64,000 nucleotides of DNA. It comes from Micromonospora sp. NBC_01699 (GTDB lineage: Bacteria; Actinomycetota; Actinomycetes; Mycobacteriales; Micromonosporaceae). The translations under genes and the position numbers were made by a program. The stretch covers positions 2,976,001 to 3,040,000 of the forward strand of contig NZ_CP109199.1 in the NCBI RefSeq assembly GCF_036250065.1. Reading direction: 5' to 3'. The notes under the pieces were generated by a model that was given only the letters and a program-made list of their open reading frames with translations, made no database searches and was not told the origin of the DNA. Numbering within the stretch: the stretch's first letter is position 1; every line of letters begins with the position of its first letter. Shown in pieces: positions 41,635 through 50,085 of this stretch.

Positions 41635-43661
41635 CCCCGCCGTACCCGTTCTCCGCCGTCGTCGGCCTGGCCGAACTGCGACTGGCCCTGCTGCTCAACG
41701 CCGTCTCCCCGGCGATCGGCGGGGTGCTGGTCCGGGGCGAGAAGGGCACCGCGAAGTCGACCATCGTCCGGGCGCTCGCCGCGCTGCTGCCCGACGTCGA
41801 CGTGGTGCCCGGCTGCCGGTTCGCCTGCGACCCGGCCAACCCGGACACCGACTGCCCGGACGGCCCGCACGAACCGGGCGCGGCCGCCCAGCGGCGCCGC
41901 GCCACCCTGGTCGAACTGCCGGTCGGCGCCACCGAGGACCGGGTCGTCGGCACCCTCGACCTGCAACGCGCCCTCGCCGACGGGATCAAGGCGTACGAGC
42001 CGGGGCTGCTCGCCGCCGCCCACCGGGGAGTGCTCTACGTCGACGAGGTGAACCTGCTGCCGGACCACCTGGTGGACCTGCTGCTCGACGCCGCCGCGAT
42101 GGGGCGGGCGCACGTCGAACGGGACGGGGTGTCGGTCAAGCACGCCGCCCGGTTCCTGCTCGTCGGCACCATGAACCCGGAGGAGGGCGAACCCCGCCCC
42201 CAGCTGGTGGACCGGTTCGGGCTGGTCGTCGCGGTGACCGCGCCCCGCGAGGCGGCACCCCGGGCCGAGGTGGTCCGCCGGCGGCTGGCGTACGAGACGG
42301 ATCCGGTGGGCTTCGCGGCGCGCTGGGTCGACGAGGACGCCGTACTCGCGGGGCGGATCGCGGTCGCCCGCCGACGGCTGCCCTCGGTACGGCTGCCCGA
42401 CCGGGAACTGGACCGGATCGCCACCATCTGCCTCGGGTACGGGGTGGACGGGCTGCGCGCCGACATCGTGGTGGCCCGTACGGCGGTGGCGCTCGCCGCC
42501 TGGCACGACCGCGACGTGGTGAGCGCCGACGACGTGGCCGCCGCCGCCAGGCTGGCCCTGCCGCACCGCCGCCGCCGGGACCCGCTCGACCCGCCCGGCA
42601 CCGACCAGGAAAAGCTCGAAGAACTGCTGCGTGAGCACGCCGCCGACACCGATCCGGAGCCCGACCCGCCGGCCGGACCGGACGACGATCCCGACGCCGG
42701 CCCGTCCGACGGCCCGCCGCAGGGACCAGCCGGTGGCCCGCCACCGGGCGGACCCGACGGTGGCCCGGAAACGCCGGATCGGTCCGATGGGCACGACGGG
42801 CCGCCACCGCCGGCAACCGGACCGGAGCAGACCGGCCAGGACGAGCCGGTCGGCCAGGACGAGCAGCCCGCACCGGAGCAGCAGAAGCCGAGCGCCGGGA
42901 ACCAGCCCACGGTCGCGGCGACGAGTCCGTACCGGACCCGCGCGCTGGCGGTACGCGGACGAGGTACCGGTGCGCACACCGGTCGCCGCTCCCCGGCGTA
43001 CGCCCGGCGGGGTCGGGTGGTCGGGTCCCGGCTGCCGGCCGGCCGGCTGACCAGCCTGCACCTGCCCGCCACCCTGCTCGCCACGGCCCGGCGCGGCGCC
43101 CGCACGGTCACGCCTGCGGACCTGCGCGAGGCGGTGCACGTCGGGCGGGAGGCGAACCTGGTGCTGTTCGTGGTGGACGCCTCCGGGTCGATGGCGGCGC
43201 GTCGCCGGATGGGGGTGGTGAAGACCGCCGTGCTGTCGCTGCTGCGCGACGCCTACCAGCGGCGGGACAAGATCGGCATGATCACGTTCCGGGGCACCGG
43301 GGCGAGTACGGTGCTGGAGCCGACGGCCAGCCACGAGGTCGGCGTGCTGCGGCTGGCCGAACTGCGCACGGGTGGCCGTACCCCGCTCGCCGCCGGCCTG
43401 CGTCAGGCGGCCCGGACCCTGGAGTCCGAACGCCGCCGCGACCCGCGCCGGCGGCCGCTGCTGGTGGTGGTGACCGACGGTAGGGCGACCAGTGGGCCCG
43501 ACCCGCTGACCGTGGTGCCGTCGCTGGCCGCCGTCGCCTCGGTGGTGGTCGACTGCGAGTCCGGGCCGATCCGGCTCGGCCTGGCCCGGCGCCTGGCCAC
43601 CGCCCTGGACGCCGACTGCGTCCCGCTGGACGCGTTGCACACTCTCGGAAAGGCGGCCTGA
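41631..43661 (+). CDS. Putative cobaltochelatase, fused ChlI-like AAA+ and ChlD-like VWA subunits
   Basis: A 676-residue soluble protein. The AAA+ domain (about 1-300) has Walker A GEKGTAKST (36-44), VDEVNLLPDHLVDLLLDAAA and GTMNPEEGEPRPQLVDRFGL. A Pro/Gly/Asp-rich linker (about 320-430) follows, then a VWA domain with the MIDAS motif DASGSM beginning at Asp516. In magnesium chelatase these are two proteins, ChlI and ChlD; here they are one chain, as in other actinobacterial cobalamin loci, where it works with CobN to insert cobalt. cobN is not in the window. It is the first large gene behind the B12 riboswitch. Confidence 0.9.
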   Translation: MTPPYPFSAVVGLAELRLALLLNAVSPAIGGVLVRGEKGTAKSTIVRALAALLPDVDVVPGCRFACDPANPDTDCPDGPHEPGAAAQRRRATLVELPVGATEDRVVGTLDLQRALADGIKAYEPGLLAAAHRGVLYVDEVNLLPDHLVDLLLDAAAMGRAHVERDGVSVKHAARFLLVGTMNPEEGEPRPQLVDRFGLVVAVTAPREAAPRAEVVRRRLAYETDPVGFAARWVDEDAVLAGRIAVARRRLPSVRLPDRELDRIATICLGYGVDGLRADIVVARTAVALAAWHDRDVVSADDVAAAARLALPHRRRRDPLDPPGTDQEKLEELLREHAADTDPEPDPPAGPDDDPDAGPSDGPPQGPAGGPPPGGPDGGPETPDRSDGHDGPPPPATGPEQTGQDEPVGQDEQPAPEQQKPSAGNQPTVAATSPYRTRALAVRGRGTGAHTGRRSPAYARRGRVVGSRLPAGRLTSLHLPATLLATARRGARTVTPADLREAVHVGREANLVLFVVDASGSMAARRRMGVVKTAVLSLLRDAYQRRDKIGMITFRGTGASTVLEPTASHEVGVLRLAELRTGGRTPLAAGLRQAARTLESERRRDPRRRPLLVVVTDGRATSGPDPLTVVPSLAAVASVVVDCESGPIRLGLARRLATALDADCVPLDALHTLGKAA

Positions 43662-43693
43662 ACGCCTTGCATACTCTCGGAAAGGCGGCCTGA
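43630..43693. repeat. 32-bp tandem duplication of the chelatase gene end
   Basis: Bases 43630-43661 (last codons and TGA of the chelatase) and 43662-43693 are 30/32 identical. The copy is followed directly by the cobO GTG at 43695. Without it, the two genes would be almost touching. Confidence 0.9.
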
Positions 43694-43694
43694 C

Positions 43695-44297
43695 GTGCCC
43701 CAGGGCAAGCCGGAGCAGGTACCCGACGACGGCCTCACCACCCGCGAGCGGCGCCGTCAGCCGGTCACGGCGGTGCACACCGGTCAGGGCAAGGGCAAGT
43801 CGACCGCCGCGTTCGGGATGGCGTTGCGGGCCTGGAGCGCGGGTTGGCCGATCGCCGTCTTCCAGTTCGTGAAGAGTCCGAAGTGGAAGGTCGGCGAGGA
43901 GACCGCCCTGCGTACGCTCGGCGACAGCGGCCGGGGCGGCAGCGTGGTCTGGCACAAGATGGGCGAGGGCTGGTCCTGGATCCAGCGCCCCGGCACCGAG
44001 CGCGACCACGCGGTCGAGGCGGCCGAGGGCTGGGCGCAGATCAAGCGGGACCTGGCCGCCGAGGCGTACCGGTTCTACGTGCTCGACGAGTTCACCTATC
44101 CGATCAAGTGGGGCTGGGTCGACATCGCCGACGTGGTCGCCACGCTGCGCGACCGACCGGGCAACCAGCACGTGGTGATCACCGGCCGGGACGCCCACCC
44201 GGACCTGGTCGACCTCGCCGACCTGGTCACCGAGATGACCAAGGTGAAGCACCCGATGGACGCCGGCCGCAAGGGCCAGCAGGGCATCGAGTGGTGA
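43695..44297 (+). CDS. cobO: Corrinoid adenosyltransferase
   Basis: A 200-residue cytosolic enzyme (CobO/BtuR family) that adds the adenosyl group from ATP to cob(I)yrinic acid a,c-diamide. The P-loop GQGKGKST lies at 30-37, followed by AAFGMALRAWSAG and the family's VLDEFTYPIKWGWVD and ITGRDAHPDLVDLADLVTEM segments. The GTG start comes 1 nt after a duplicated stop codon. Its stop overlaps cobB (GTGA). Confidence 0.95.
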   Translation: MPQGKPEQVPDDGLTTRERRRQPVTAVHTGQGKGKSTAAFGMALRAWSAGWPIAVFQFVKSPKWKVGEETALRTLGDSGRGGSVVWHKMGEGWSWIQRPGTERDHAVEAAEGWAQIKRDLAAEAYRFYVLDEFTYPIKWGWVDIADVVATLRDRPGNQHVVITGRDAHPDLVDLADLVTEMTKVKHPMDAGRKGQQGIEW

Positions 44298-45640
44298 CGG
44301 TTCCCCGACTGGTCATCGCGGCACCCGCCTCCGGGCACGGCAAGACGACGGTGGCCACCGGGCTGCTGGCCGCGTACGCCGCGCGGGGGGTGCGGGTGGC
44401 CGGGTTCAAGGTCGGCCCCGACTACATCGACCCCGGCTACCACACGCTCGCCGCCGGCCGTCCGGGGCGCAACCTGGACCCGGTCATGGTCGGCGAGGAC
44501 CTGGTCGGGCCGCTGTTCGCGCACGGCGCGACCGGCGCCGACCTCGCCGTGGTCGAGGGCGTGATGGGACTGTACGACGGTCGCGTCGGCGCCGGTGACT
44601 TCGGCTCGACCGCGCACGTCGCCGCCCTGCTCGACGCCCCGGTGCTGCTCGTCGTCGACGCCTCCGCCCAGGCCCGTTCCGTCGCCGCCCTGGTGCACGG
44701 GTTCCGGTCCTTCGGCTCGGCCGCGACCGGGGCGATCCGGATCGCCGGGGTGCTGCTCAACCGGGTCGGTTCGGACCGGCACGAGCAGTTGCTCCGGGAC
44801 GCCTGCGCCGAGGTCGGCACGCCGGTCCTGGGCGTGCTGCGCCGGCACGCGGTGATCGCCGCCCCGTCCCGTCACCTCGGCCTGGTACCGGCGGTGGAGC
44901 GGCGGGCCGAGGCGCTCGAATCGGTCGCCGCGCTGGCCAGCCTGATCACCGAGAGTGTGGACCTCGATGCCGTACTCGCGGTGGCCCGCAGCGCGCCGCC
45001 GCTGGCCGCCCGGCCGTGGGAACCGCCGACCTTCGCGGTGGCCGGGCCGCGCCCGGTGGTCGCGGTCGCCGGTGGTCCGGCTTTCAGCTTCGGGTACGCC
45101 GAGACCACCGAACTGCTCCGCGCCGCCGGTGCCGAGGTGGCCGTGGTCGACCCGCTGCACGACGAGGCACTGCCCGCCGGCACGGCCGCCCTGGTCGTCG
45201 GCGGCGGCTTCCCCGAGGTGTACGCCGACCAGCTCACCGCGAACGCCCCGCTGCGCGCCGAGGTGGCCCGGCTCGCCGCGTCCGGTGCCCCGATCGCCGC
45301 CGAGTGCGCCGGCCTGCTCTGGCTCTGCCACAGTCTGGACGGCGCCCCGATGTGCGGGGTGCTGGACGCCGAGGCGAAGATGACCGGCAAGCTCACCCTG
45401 GGCTACCGGGACGCGGTCGCGCTGACCGACAGCGTGCTGGCGCCGACCGGCACCCGGGTCACCGGGCACGAGTTCCACCGCACCACGGTCACCCCGCGAG
45501 CGGGTACGGCACCGGCCTGGGCCTGGCGGGACGCGGCACCGGAGGGCTTTGTCGCCGGTGGTGTGCACGCGTCGTACCTGCACCTGCACTGGGCCGGTGA
45601 GCCGTCGCTGGCGCGGAACCTGGTGGCCGGGTGCCGCTGA
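44294..45640 (+). CDS. cobB: Cobyrinic acid a,c-diamide synthase
   Basis: A 448-residue enzyme amidating the a and c side chains of the corrin ring with glutamine and ATP. The N-terminal dethiobiotin-synthetase-like domain has the P-loop ASGHGKTT (12-19) and FKVGPDYIDPGYH. The C-terminal class I amidotransferase domain has Cys338 in AECAGLLWL and a terminal His in GVHASYLHLHW. It begins with GTG overlapping the cobO stop and overlaps the next gene by 10 bp. Confidence 0.95.
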   Translation: MTVPRLVIAAPASGHGKTTVATGLLAAYAARGVRVAGFKVGPDYIDPGYHTLAAGRPGRNLDPVMVGEDLVGPLFAHGATGADLAVVEGVMGLYDGRVGAGDFGSTAHVAALLDAPVLLVVDASAQARSVAALVHGFRSFGSAATGAIRIAGVLLNRVGSDRHEQLLRDACAEVGTPVLGVLRRHAVIAAPSRHLGLVPAVERRAEALESVAALASLITESVDLDAVLAVARSAPPLAARPWEPPTFAVAGPRPVVAVAGGPAFSFGYAETTELLRAAGAEVAVVDPLHDEALPAGTAALVVGGGFPEVYADQLTANAPLRAEVARLAASGAPIAAECAGLLWLCHSLDGAPMCGVLDAEAKMTGKLTLGYRDAVALTDSVLAPTGTRVTGHEFHRTTVTPRAGTAPAWAWRDAAPEGFVAGGVHASYLHLHWAGEPSLARNLVAGCR

Positions 45641-46167
45641 TCGTCGGCGTCGGAGCCCGGTCGACGGTGCACGCCGACAACCTCGACACGCTGATCGGCG
45701 CGACCCTCGCCGCGTACGGGCTGGACCCGGCTCGGGTGACCGCGTTGGCGACGGTGGACCGGCGAGCAACAGGCCCGGCCCTGGTCGAGGTGGCCGCCCG
45801 CCGGGGCTGGCCGCTGCTCGGCTACCCGGCCGAGGAACTGGCCGGCGAGCCGGTGCCGCACCCGTCGCCCCTGGTCCGGTCCGTCGTCGGTACGCCGAGC
45901 GTGGCGGAGGCCGCCGCCCTGCACGCCGTACGGGACACCGGTGCCGAGCCGGTGCTCCTGGTCGGCAAGCACACCGACGGTACGGCCACGGTGGCGGTCG
46001 CCGCCCCGGCCGGCGAGACGGACACGTACCGTCACCAGGATGCCGGCGCCGACCGGCGCGGCGAACCCCAGCACGACGCCGACCGGCGCGGCGATCGCCG
46101 GCGCGGCGCGGACCAGCACAGCACGACTCGGCACGGTACGGATCAGCACAGCGAGGAGACGGTATGA
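45631..46167 (+). CDS. cobE: CobE/CbiG-like cobalamin biosynthesis protein
   Basis: A 178-residue protein. Residues 1-130 match the CobE/CbiG C-terminal domain: LIVGVGARSTVHADNLDTLI, LATVDRRATGPALVEVAARRGWPL, and PSVAEAAALHAV. The domain's role is not firmly known; in CbiG it takes part in opening the ring lactone. The last 45 residues are a low-complexity His/Asp/Arg/Gln tail encoded by imperfect repeats of GACCGGCGCGGCGA (near 46050-46115). It starts at GTG inside cobB and overlaps the next gene (ATGA). Confidence 0.82.
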   Translation: MPLIVGVGARSTVHADNLDTLIGATLAAYGLDPARVTALATVDRRATGPALVEVAARRGWPLLGYPAEELAGEPVPHPSPLVRSVVGTPSVAEAAALHAVRDTGAEPVLLVGKHTDGTATVAVAAPAGETDTYRHQDAGADRRGEPQHDADRRGDRRRGADQHSTTRHGTDQHSEETV

Positions 46168-46580
46168 GCGAGCGGACCGGCGGGAAGGTGGACCACCGGA
46201 TCGAACCGGGCGACGGTGCGCTCGGGCAGTTCTGGCGGGAGCGGCACCTGTGCACGCTCACCACGATCCGGCCCAACGGCACCCCGCACGTGGTGCCGGT
46301 CGGCGTCACCTACGACATCGGGACCGGTCTGGCCCGGGTCATCTCCTCCCGTACCTCCCGCAAGGTCGTCCACCTGGCGGCTGCCGGTGGCCCGGTGGCG
46401 GTGTGCCAGGTCGACGGCCGCCGCTGGTCGACCCTGGAGGGACACGCGGTGATCCGCGACGACCCCGAGTCGGTGGCCGACGCCGAGCGCCGCTACGCCG
46501 AGCGTTACCGGCAGCCGCGGCCGAACCCGGAGCGGGTGGTCATCGAGATCCGGGTCACCCGCGTGCTCGGCAATGTCTGA
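46164..46580 (+). CDS. PPOX-class F420-dependent oxidoreductase-like protein in the cob operon
   Basis: A 138-residue split-barrel protein of the pyridoxamine-phosphate-oxidase superfamily, actinobacterial F420-type: FWRERHLCTLTTIRPNGTPHVVPVGVTYD and ISSRTSRKVVHLAA are characteristic. The ATG overlaps the cobE stop and its end overlaps cobL by 8 bp, so it is firmly within the operon. Corrin synthesis has reduction steps, and an F420-dependent step is conceivable, but I know of no demonstration. Confidence 0.85.
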   Translation: MSERTGGKVDHRIEPGDGALGQFWRERHLCTLTTIRPNGTPHVVPVGVTYDIGTGLARVISSRTSRKVVHLAAAGGPVAVCQVDGRRWSTLEGHAVIRDDPESVADAERRYAERYRQPRPNPERVVIEIRVTRVLGNV

Positions 46581-47979
46581 GCGGCCCGACCCGGCCCCGC
46601 CGCCCGGCTCGGTCGTTTCCGGACGGCCCGACCCGGCGGATTCCGGCCGACGCGGCGGGGGCGGGTCCGGGACGACGGGCGTGGTGACCGTGGTCGGGAT
46701 CGGCGCGGACGGCTGGGCCGGGTTGACCGGTCCGGCCCGCGCCGCGATCCGCGCGGCGGAGGTGCTGCTCGGCAGCGCCCGGCAACTCGCCCTGCTCCCC
46801 ACGAACCCGCCCGCACCCCGGCAACCGGCTCCGGGCGACAACGCCCCGGCCCAAACGACATCTGACGCCCCGGTCGTAGCGACATCTCCGGAAGGCGTAC
46901 CGGCCGAAACGCAACGGATCGCCTGGCCGTCGCCGATGCTGCCGGCGCTGCCCGGTCTGCTCGATGCCCACGCCGAGCGGGCGGTGTGCGTACTGGCCAG
47001 CGGTGATCCGATGTTCTTCGGCGTCGGTACGACCCTGACCCGACTGCTCGGACCCGAGCGGGTACGCGTGCTGCCGCACCCGTCGTCGGTCTCGCTCGCC
47101 TGCGCCCGGCTTGGTTGGCCGGTTGACGAGGTCGAGGTGGTCAGCGTGGTCGGGCGCGCGGTGGACCGACTGCACCGGTCGGTGCACCCGAATCGTCGGC
47201 TGCTCGTGCTCAGCGCCGACGGGCGTACCCCGGCGGCGGTGGCTGCCCTGCTCACCGGGCGTGGCTACGGTGACAGCGCGCTGACCGTGCTGGAGTCACT
47301 CGGCGGCGGCCCGGACGAGCGGGTCAGGTCCGGCACGGCGGCCGGCTGGGACCAGCCCGTCGGGGCGCTCAACATCGTCGCGGTGCACTGCCGGGCCGAC
47401 CCGGACGCGGCGGCACGCCCGCTCGTGCCCGGTCTGCCCGACGACGCGTACGACCACGACGGCCAGTTGACCAAGCGGGAGATCCGGGCGGTGACGCTGG
47501 CCCGGTTGGCGCCGATCCCCGGCCAACTGCTCTGGGACATCGGCGGGGGCGCGGGCAGCATCGCGATCGAGTGGTCGCGTACGCACCCGTCCTGCCGGGC
47601 GGTGGCGATCGAACGGGAGCCGGCGCGGGCGGACAGGATCGCCCGGAACGCCGCCGCGCTCGGCGTTCCGGAGCTGATCGTCGTACGCGGTGCCGCGCCC
47701 GAGGCGCTGGCCGGACTCGAATCACCGGACGCGGTGTTCGTCGGTGGCGGGGTGACCGTGCCGGGGCTGGTCGACCGGTGCTGGCAGGCGTTGCGGCCGG
47801 GCGGACGGTTGGTGGTGAACGCGGTCACCCTGGAGTCCGAGCGGGTGGTGGCCGAGGCGTACGACCGGCTCGGTGGTGACCTGGTCCGGCTGGCGGTCCA
47901 GCGGGCGGCACCGGTCGGCAACTTCACCGGTTGGCGGCCGATGCTGCCGGTGACCCAGTGGACGGTGGTGAAACGGTGA
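46573..47979 (+). CDS. cobL: Precorrin-6Y C5,15-methyltransferase (decarboxylating)
   Basis: A 468-residue bifunctional enzyme (CbiE-CbiT fusion) that methylates C5 and C15 and removes the acetate side chain at C12. The N-terminal CbiE part (from about 36: VVTVVGIGADGWAGLTGPAR) has a 45-residue Pro/Ala/Thr-rich insert near 78-115. The C-terminal CbiT part has its SAM motif LLWDIGGGAGSIAIEW and the preceding LTKREIRAVTLARL. It overlaps the genes on both sides. Confidence 0.93.
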   Translation: MSERPDPAPPPGSVVSGRPDPADSGRRGGGGSGTTGVVTVVGIGADGWAGLTGPARAAIRAAEVLLGSARQLALLPTNPPAPRQPAPGDNAPAQTTSDAPVVATSPEGVPAETQRIAWPSPMLPALPGLLDAHAERAVCVLASGDPMFFGVGTTLTRLLGPERVRVLPHPSSVSLACARLGWPVDEVEVVSVVGRAVDRLHRSVHPNRRLLVLSADGRTPAAVAALLTGRGYGDSALTVLESLGGGPDERVRSGTAAGWDQPVGALNIVAVHCRADPDAAARPLVPGLPDDAYDHDGQLTKREIRAVTLARLAPIPGQLLWDIGGGAGSIAIEWSRTHPSCRAVAIEREPARADRIARNAAALGVPELIVVRGAAPEALAGLESPDAVFVGGGVTVPGLVDRCWQALRPGGRLVVNAVTLESERVVAEAYDRLGGDLVRLAVQRAAPVGNFTGWRPMLPVTQWTVVKR

Positions 47980-48719
47980 CGGTCTTCTTCATCGGTGCCG
48001 GTCCGGGTGCCGCGGACCTGATCACGGTCCGGGGCCGGGACCGGTTGGCCGCGGCACCGGTCTGCCTCTACGCCGGCAGCCTGGTCCCGCCGGAACTGCT
48101 CGACCACTGCCCGCCGGGGGCCAGGCTGGTCGACACCGCCAACCTCGACCTGGACCAGATCGTGGCCGAACTGCTCGCCGCGCACACTGCCGGGCTGGAC
48201 GTGGCGCGGTTGCACTCCGGTGACCCGTCGGTGTTCAGCGCGGTGGCGGAGCAGATGCGTCGACTCGACGCGCACGGCGTGCCGTACGAGGTGGTGCCCG
48301 GGGTGCCCGCGTTCGCCGCTGCGGCGGCGGCGCTCGGCCGGGAGCTGACCGTGCCCGGGGTGGGTCAGACGGTGATCCTCACCCGGATCTCGGCTCGGGC
48401 CACGCCCATGCCGCCGGGGGAGGACCTGGCCACCCTCGGCCGCAGCCGGGCCACGCTGGTGCTGCACCTGGCCGTGCAACGGATCGAGCAACTGGTCGAG
48501 GAGCTCATCCCGAACTACGGCGAGGACTGTCCGGTGGCTGTGGTCGCCCGTGCCAGCCGCGCGGACGAACTGGTCCTCCGTGGCACCCTCGCGGACATCG
48601 CCGCTCAGGTCCGCGCCGCCGGCATCCTCCGCACCGCCGTGATCATCGTCGGCACCGTCCTCACCGCGGCCTCCTTCCCCGACAGCCACCTCTACTCCAC
48701 CACCCGCTCCCGTGCCTAA
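47976..48719 (+). CDS. cobM: Precorrin-4 C11-methyltransferase
   Basis: A 247-residue SAM-dependent tetrapyrrole methyltransferase. The opening FFIGAGPGAADLITVRGRD, then CLYAGSLVPPELLDHCP, ARLHSGDPSVFSAVAEQMRR and LTVPGVGQTVILTR are typical of CobM/CbiF. The GTG at 47976 overlaps the cobL stop. It is the last gene of the riboswitch-led operon; its end runs into a C-rich tract. Confidence 0.95.
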   Translation: MTVFFIGAGPGAADLITVRGRDRLAAAPVCLYAGSLVPPELLDHCPPGARLVDTANLDLDQIVAELLAAHTAGLDVARLHSGDPSVFSAVAEQMRRLDAHGVPYEVVPGVPAFAAAAAALGRELTVPGVGQTVILTRISARATPMPPGEDLATLGRSRATLVLHLAVQRIEQLVEELIPNYGEDCPVAVVARASRADELVLRGTLADIAAQVRAAGILRTAVIIVGTVLTAASFPDSHLYSTTRSRA

Positions 48720-48826
48720 CCCCCACCCCACCCCCACCCCCACCCCCACCCCACCCCCACCCCACCCCCACCCCCACCCCCACCCCCACCCCACCCCACC
48801 CCCACCCCACCCCCCTCCCGCCGATC
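48720..48826. repeat. C-rich (ACCCC)n tract
   Basis: About 100 bp made of CCCCCA and CCCCA units right after the cobM stop. The opposite side of the following hairpin (48910-48955) is G-rich, so the two flanks are roughly complementary. It can form i-motif/G-quadruplex structures and is prone to slippage. Confidence 0.85.
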
Positions 48827-48909
48827 TTGCAGTTGTGGTGCCTCGCCGGTGTCCGGATTCACCCAGATTCACGGCCTTCGCGCACAGCCACAACTGCAAG
48901 ATCGGCGGG
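48827..48909. terminator. 22-bp perfect hairpin between cobM and cbiD
   Basis: Arms at 48827-48848 and 48888-48909 are perfect complements over 22 bp, sharing GATCTTGCAGTTGTGG, with a 39-nt loop. It separates the convergent cobM and cbiD genes. Confidence 0.8.
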
Positions 48910-48949
48910 GTGGGGCGGGGGAGAGGGCGGGGGCGGGGGAGGGGGCGGG

Positions 48950-50038
48950 TTAGGGGGTTTGGCCGACTATGGTGCCGGCTCGGTCGATTACCAGGACGTC
49001 GACCTTGACGGGGGAGCCGCGCAGGACCTCGGCGGCGGTGTTGCGGGCGCCGACGGCGACCAGGTCGCCGAGCGGCAGTCCGGCCGCCTGGCACTGGCGC
49101 AGCGCGTCCAGCGCCGTGTTGGCCCCGCGTACGCCCTCGATCAGGTCGGCTCCGCCGCCCGCCCCGGCGACCAACTCGGCCAGGGCCCGGAAGTCCACCT
49201 GCGATCGGCCGGAGTGCAGGTCGAGATGACCGTTGGCGAGTTTGGTCAGCTTGCCGATGCCGCCGGCCACGGTCAGCCGGGGGATCGGGTGCCGGCGCAG
49301 GTACTTCAGCACCGCCCCGGCGAAGTCGCCCATGTCGAGCAGGGCGTCGTCGGGCAGCCCGTACAGCTCGGTGGCGACGCGTTCCGAGGTGCTGCCGGTG
49401 CAGGCGGCCACGTGCTGGTGTCCGGCGGCGCGGGCCACGTCGATGCCGCGCCGGATGCTGTCGATCCAGGCCGAGCAGGAGTACGGCACCACGATGCCGG
49501 TGGTGCCGAGGATGGAGAGCCCACCGAGGATGCCCAGCCGGGGGTTCCAGGTGTGCCGGGCCAGCTCCTCGCCGTGCTCGACGGAGATCTCCACGTACAC
49601 GTCCCCGGTGCCGCCGTGCCGGTCGGCGACCTGGGCCACCGCCCGGCGCATCATGTCCCGGGGGACCGGGTTGATCGCCGGTTCGCCGACCGGCAACGGC
49701 AGGCCCGGCTTGGTCACGGTGCCGACTCCCGGACCGGCCCGGAACACCACCCCGGCACCGGCCGGTGCCGGCCGCACGGTGGCGTACACCAGGGCGCCGT
49801 GGGTCACGTCGGGGTCGTCACCGGCGTCCTTCACCACGCCCGCGAGCGCCAGCCCGTCGCCCAGTTCCTCGCGCGCCAGCGCGAACACCGGCCGCTGCCC
49901 CTTCGGCAGGGTGATCTCCACCGGGTCCGGGAAGGAGCCGGTGAGCAGTGCGGTGTACGCGGCGGTGGTCGCCGCGGTGGCACAGGCCCCGGTCGTCCAG
50001 CCGTACCGCAGCTGGGTCGAGGTCCTGTCACTGGTCAC
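48950..50038 (-). CDS. cbiD: Cobalt-precorrin-5B C1-methyltransferase
   Basis: A 362-residue enzyme methylating C1 of the corrin precursor. YGWTTGACATAATTAAY near the start, a central GILGGLSILGTTGIVVPYS and LPDDALLDMGDFAGAVLKYL are CbiD features. The GTG at 50038 faces away from cobK with 47 bp between starts. CbiD is usually associated with the early-cobalt route, whereas the chelatase belongs to late cobalt insertion; mixtures of this kind are common in actinobacteria. It is outside the riboswitch-led transcript. Confidence 0.94.
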   Translation of the reverse strand: MTSDRTSTQLRYGWTTGACATAATTAAYTALLTGSFPDPVEITLPKGQRPVFALAREELGDGLALAGVVKDAGDDPDVTHGALVYATVRPAPAGAGVVFRAGPGVGTVTKPGLPLPVGEPAINPVPRDMMRRAVAQVADRHGGTGDVYVEISVEHGEELARHTWNPRLGILGGLSILGTTGIVVPYSCSAWIDSIRRGIDVARAAGHQHVAACTGSTSERVATELYGLPDDALLDMGDFAGAVLKYLRRHPIPRLTVAGGIGKLTKLANGHLDLHSGRSQVDFRALAELVAGAGGGADLIEGVRGANTALDALRQCQAAGLPLGDLVAVGARNTAAEVLRGSPVKVDVLVIDRAGTIVGQTP

Positions 50039-50085
50039 CAGCTCAGCATGCCTGCCGGCCGGATCACCGCCGATCGGGGGGTCCG

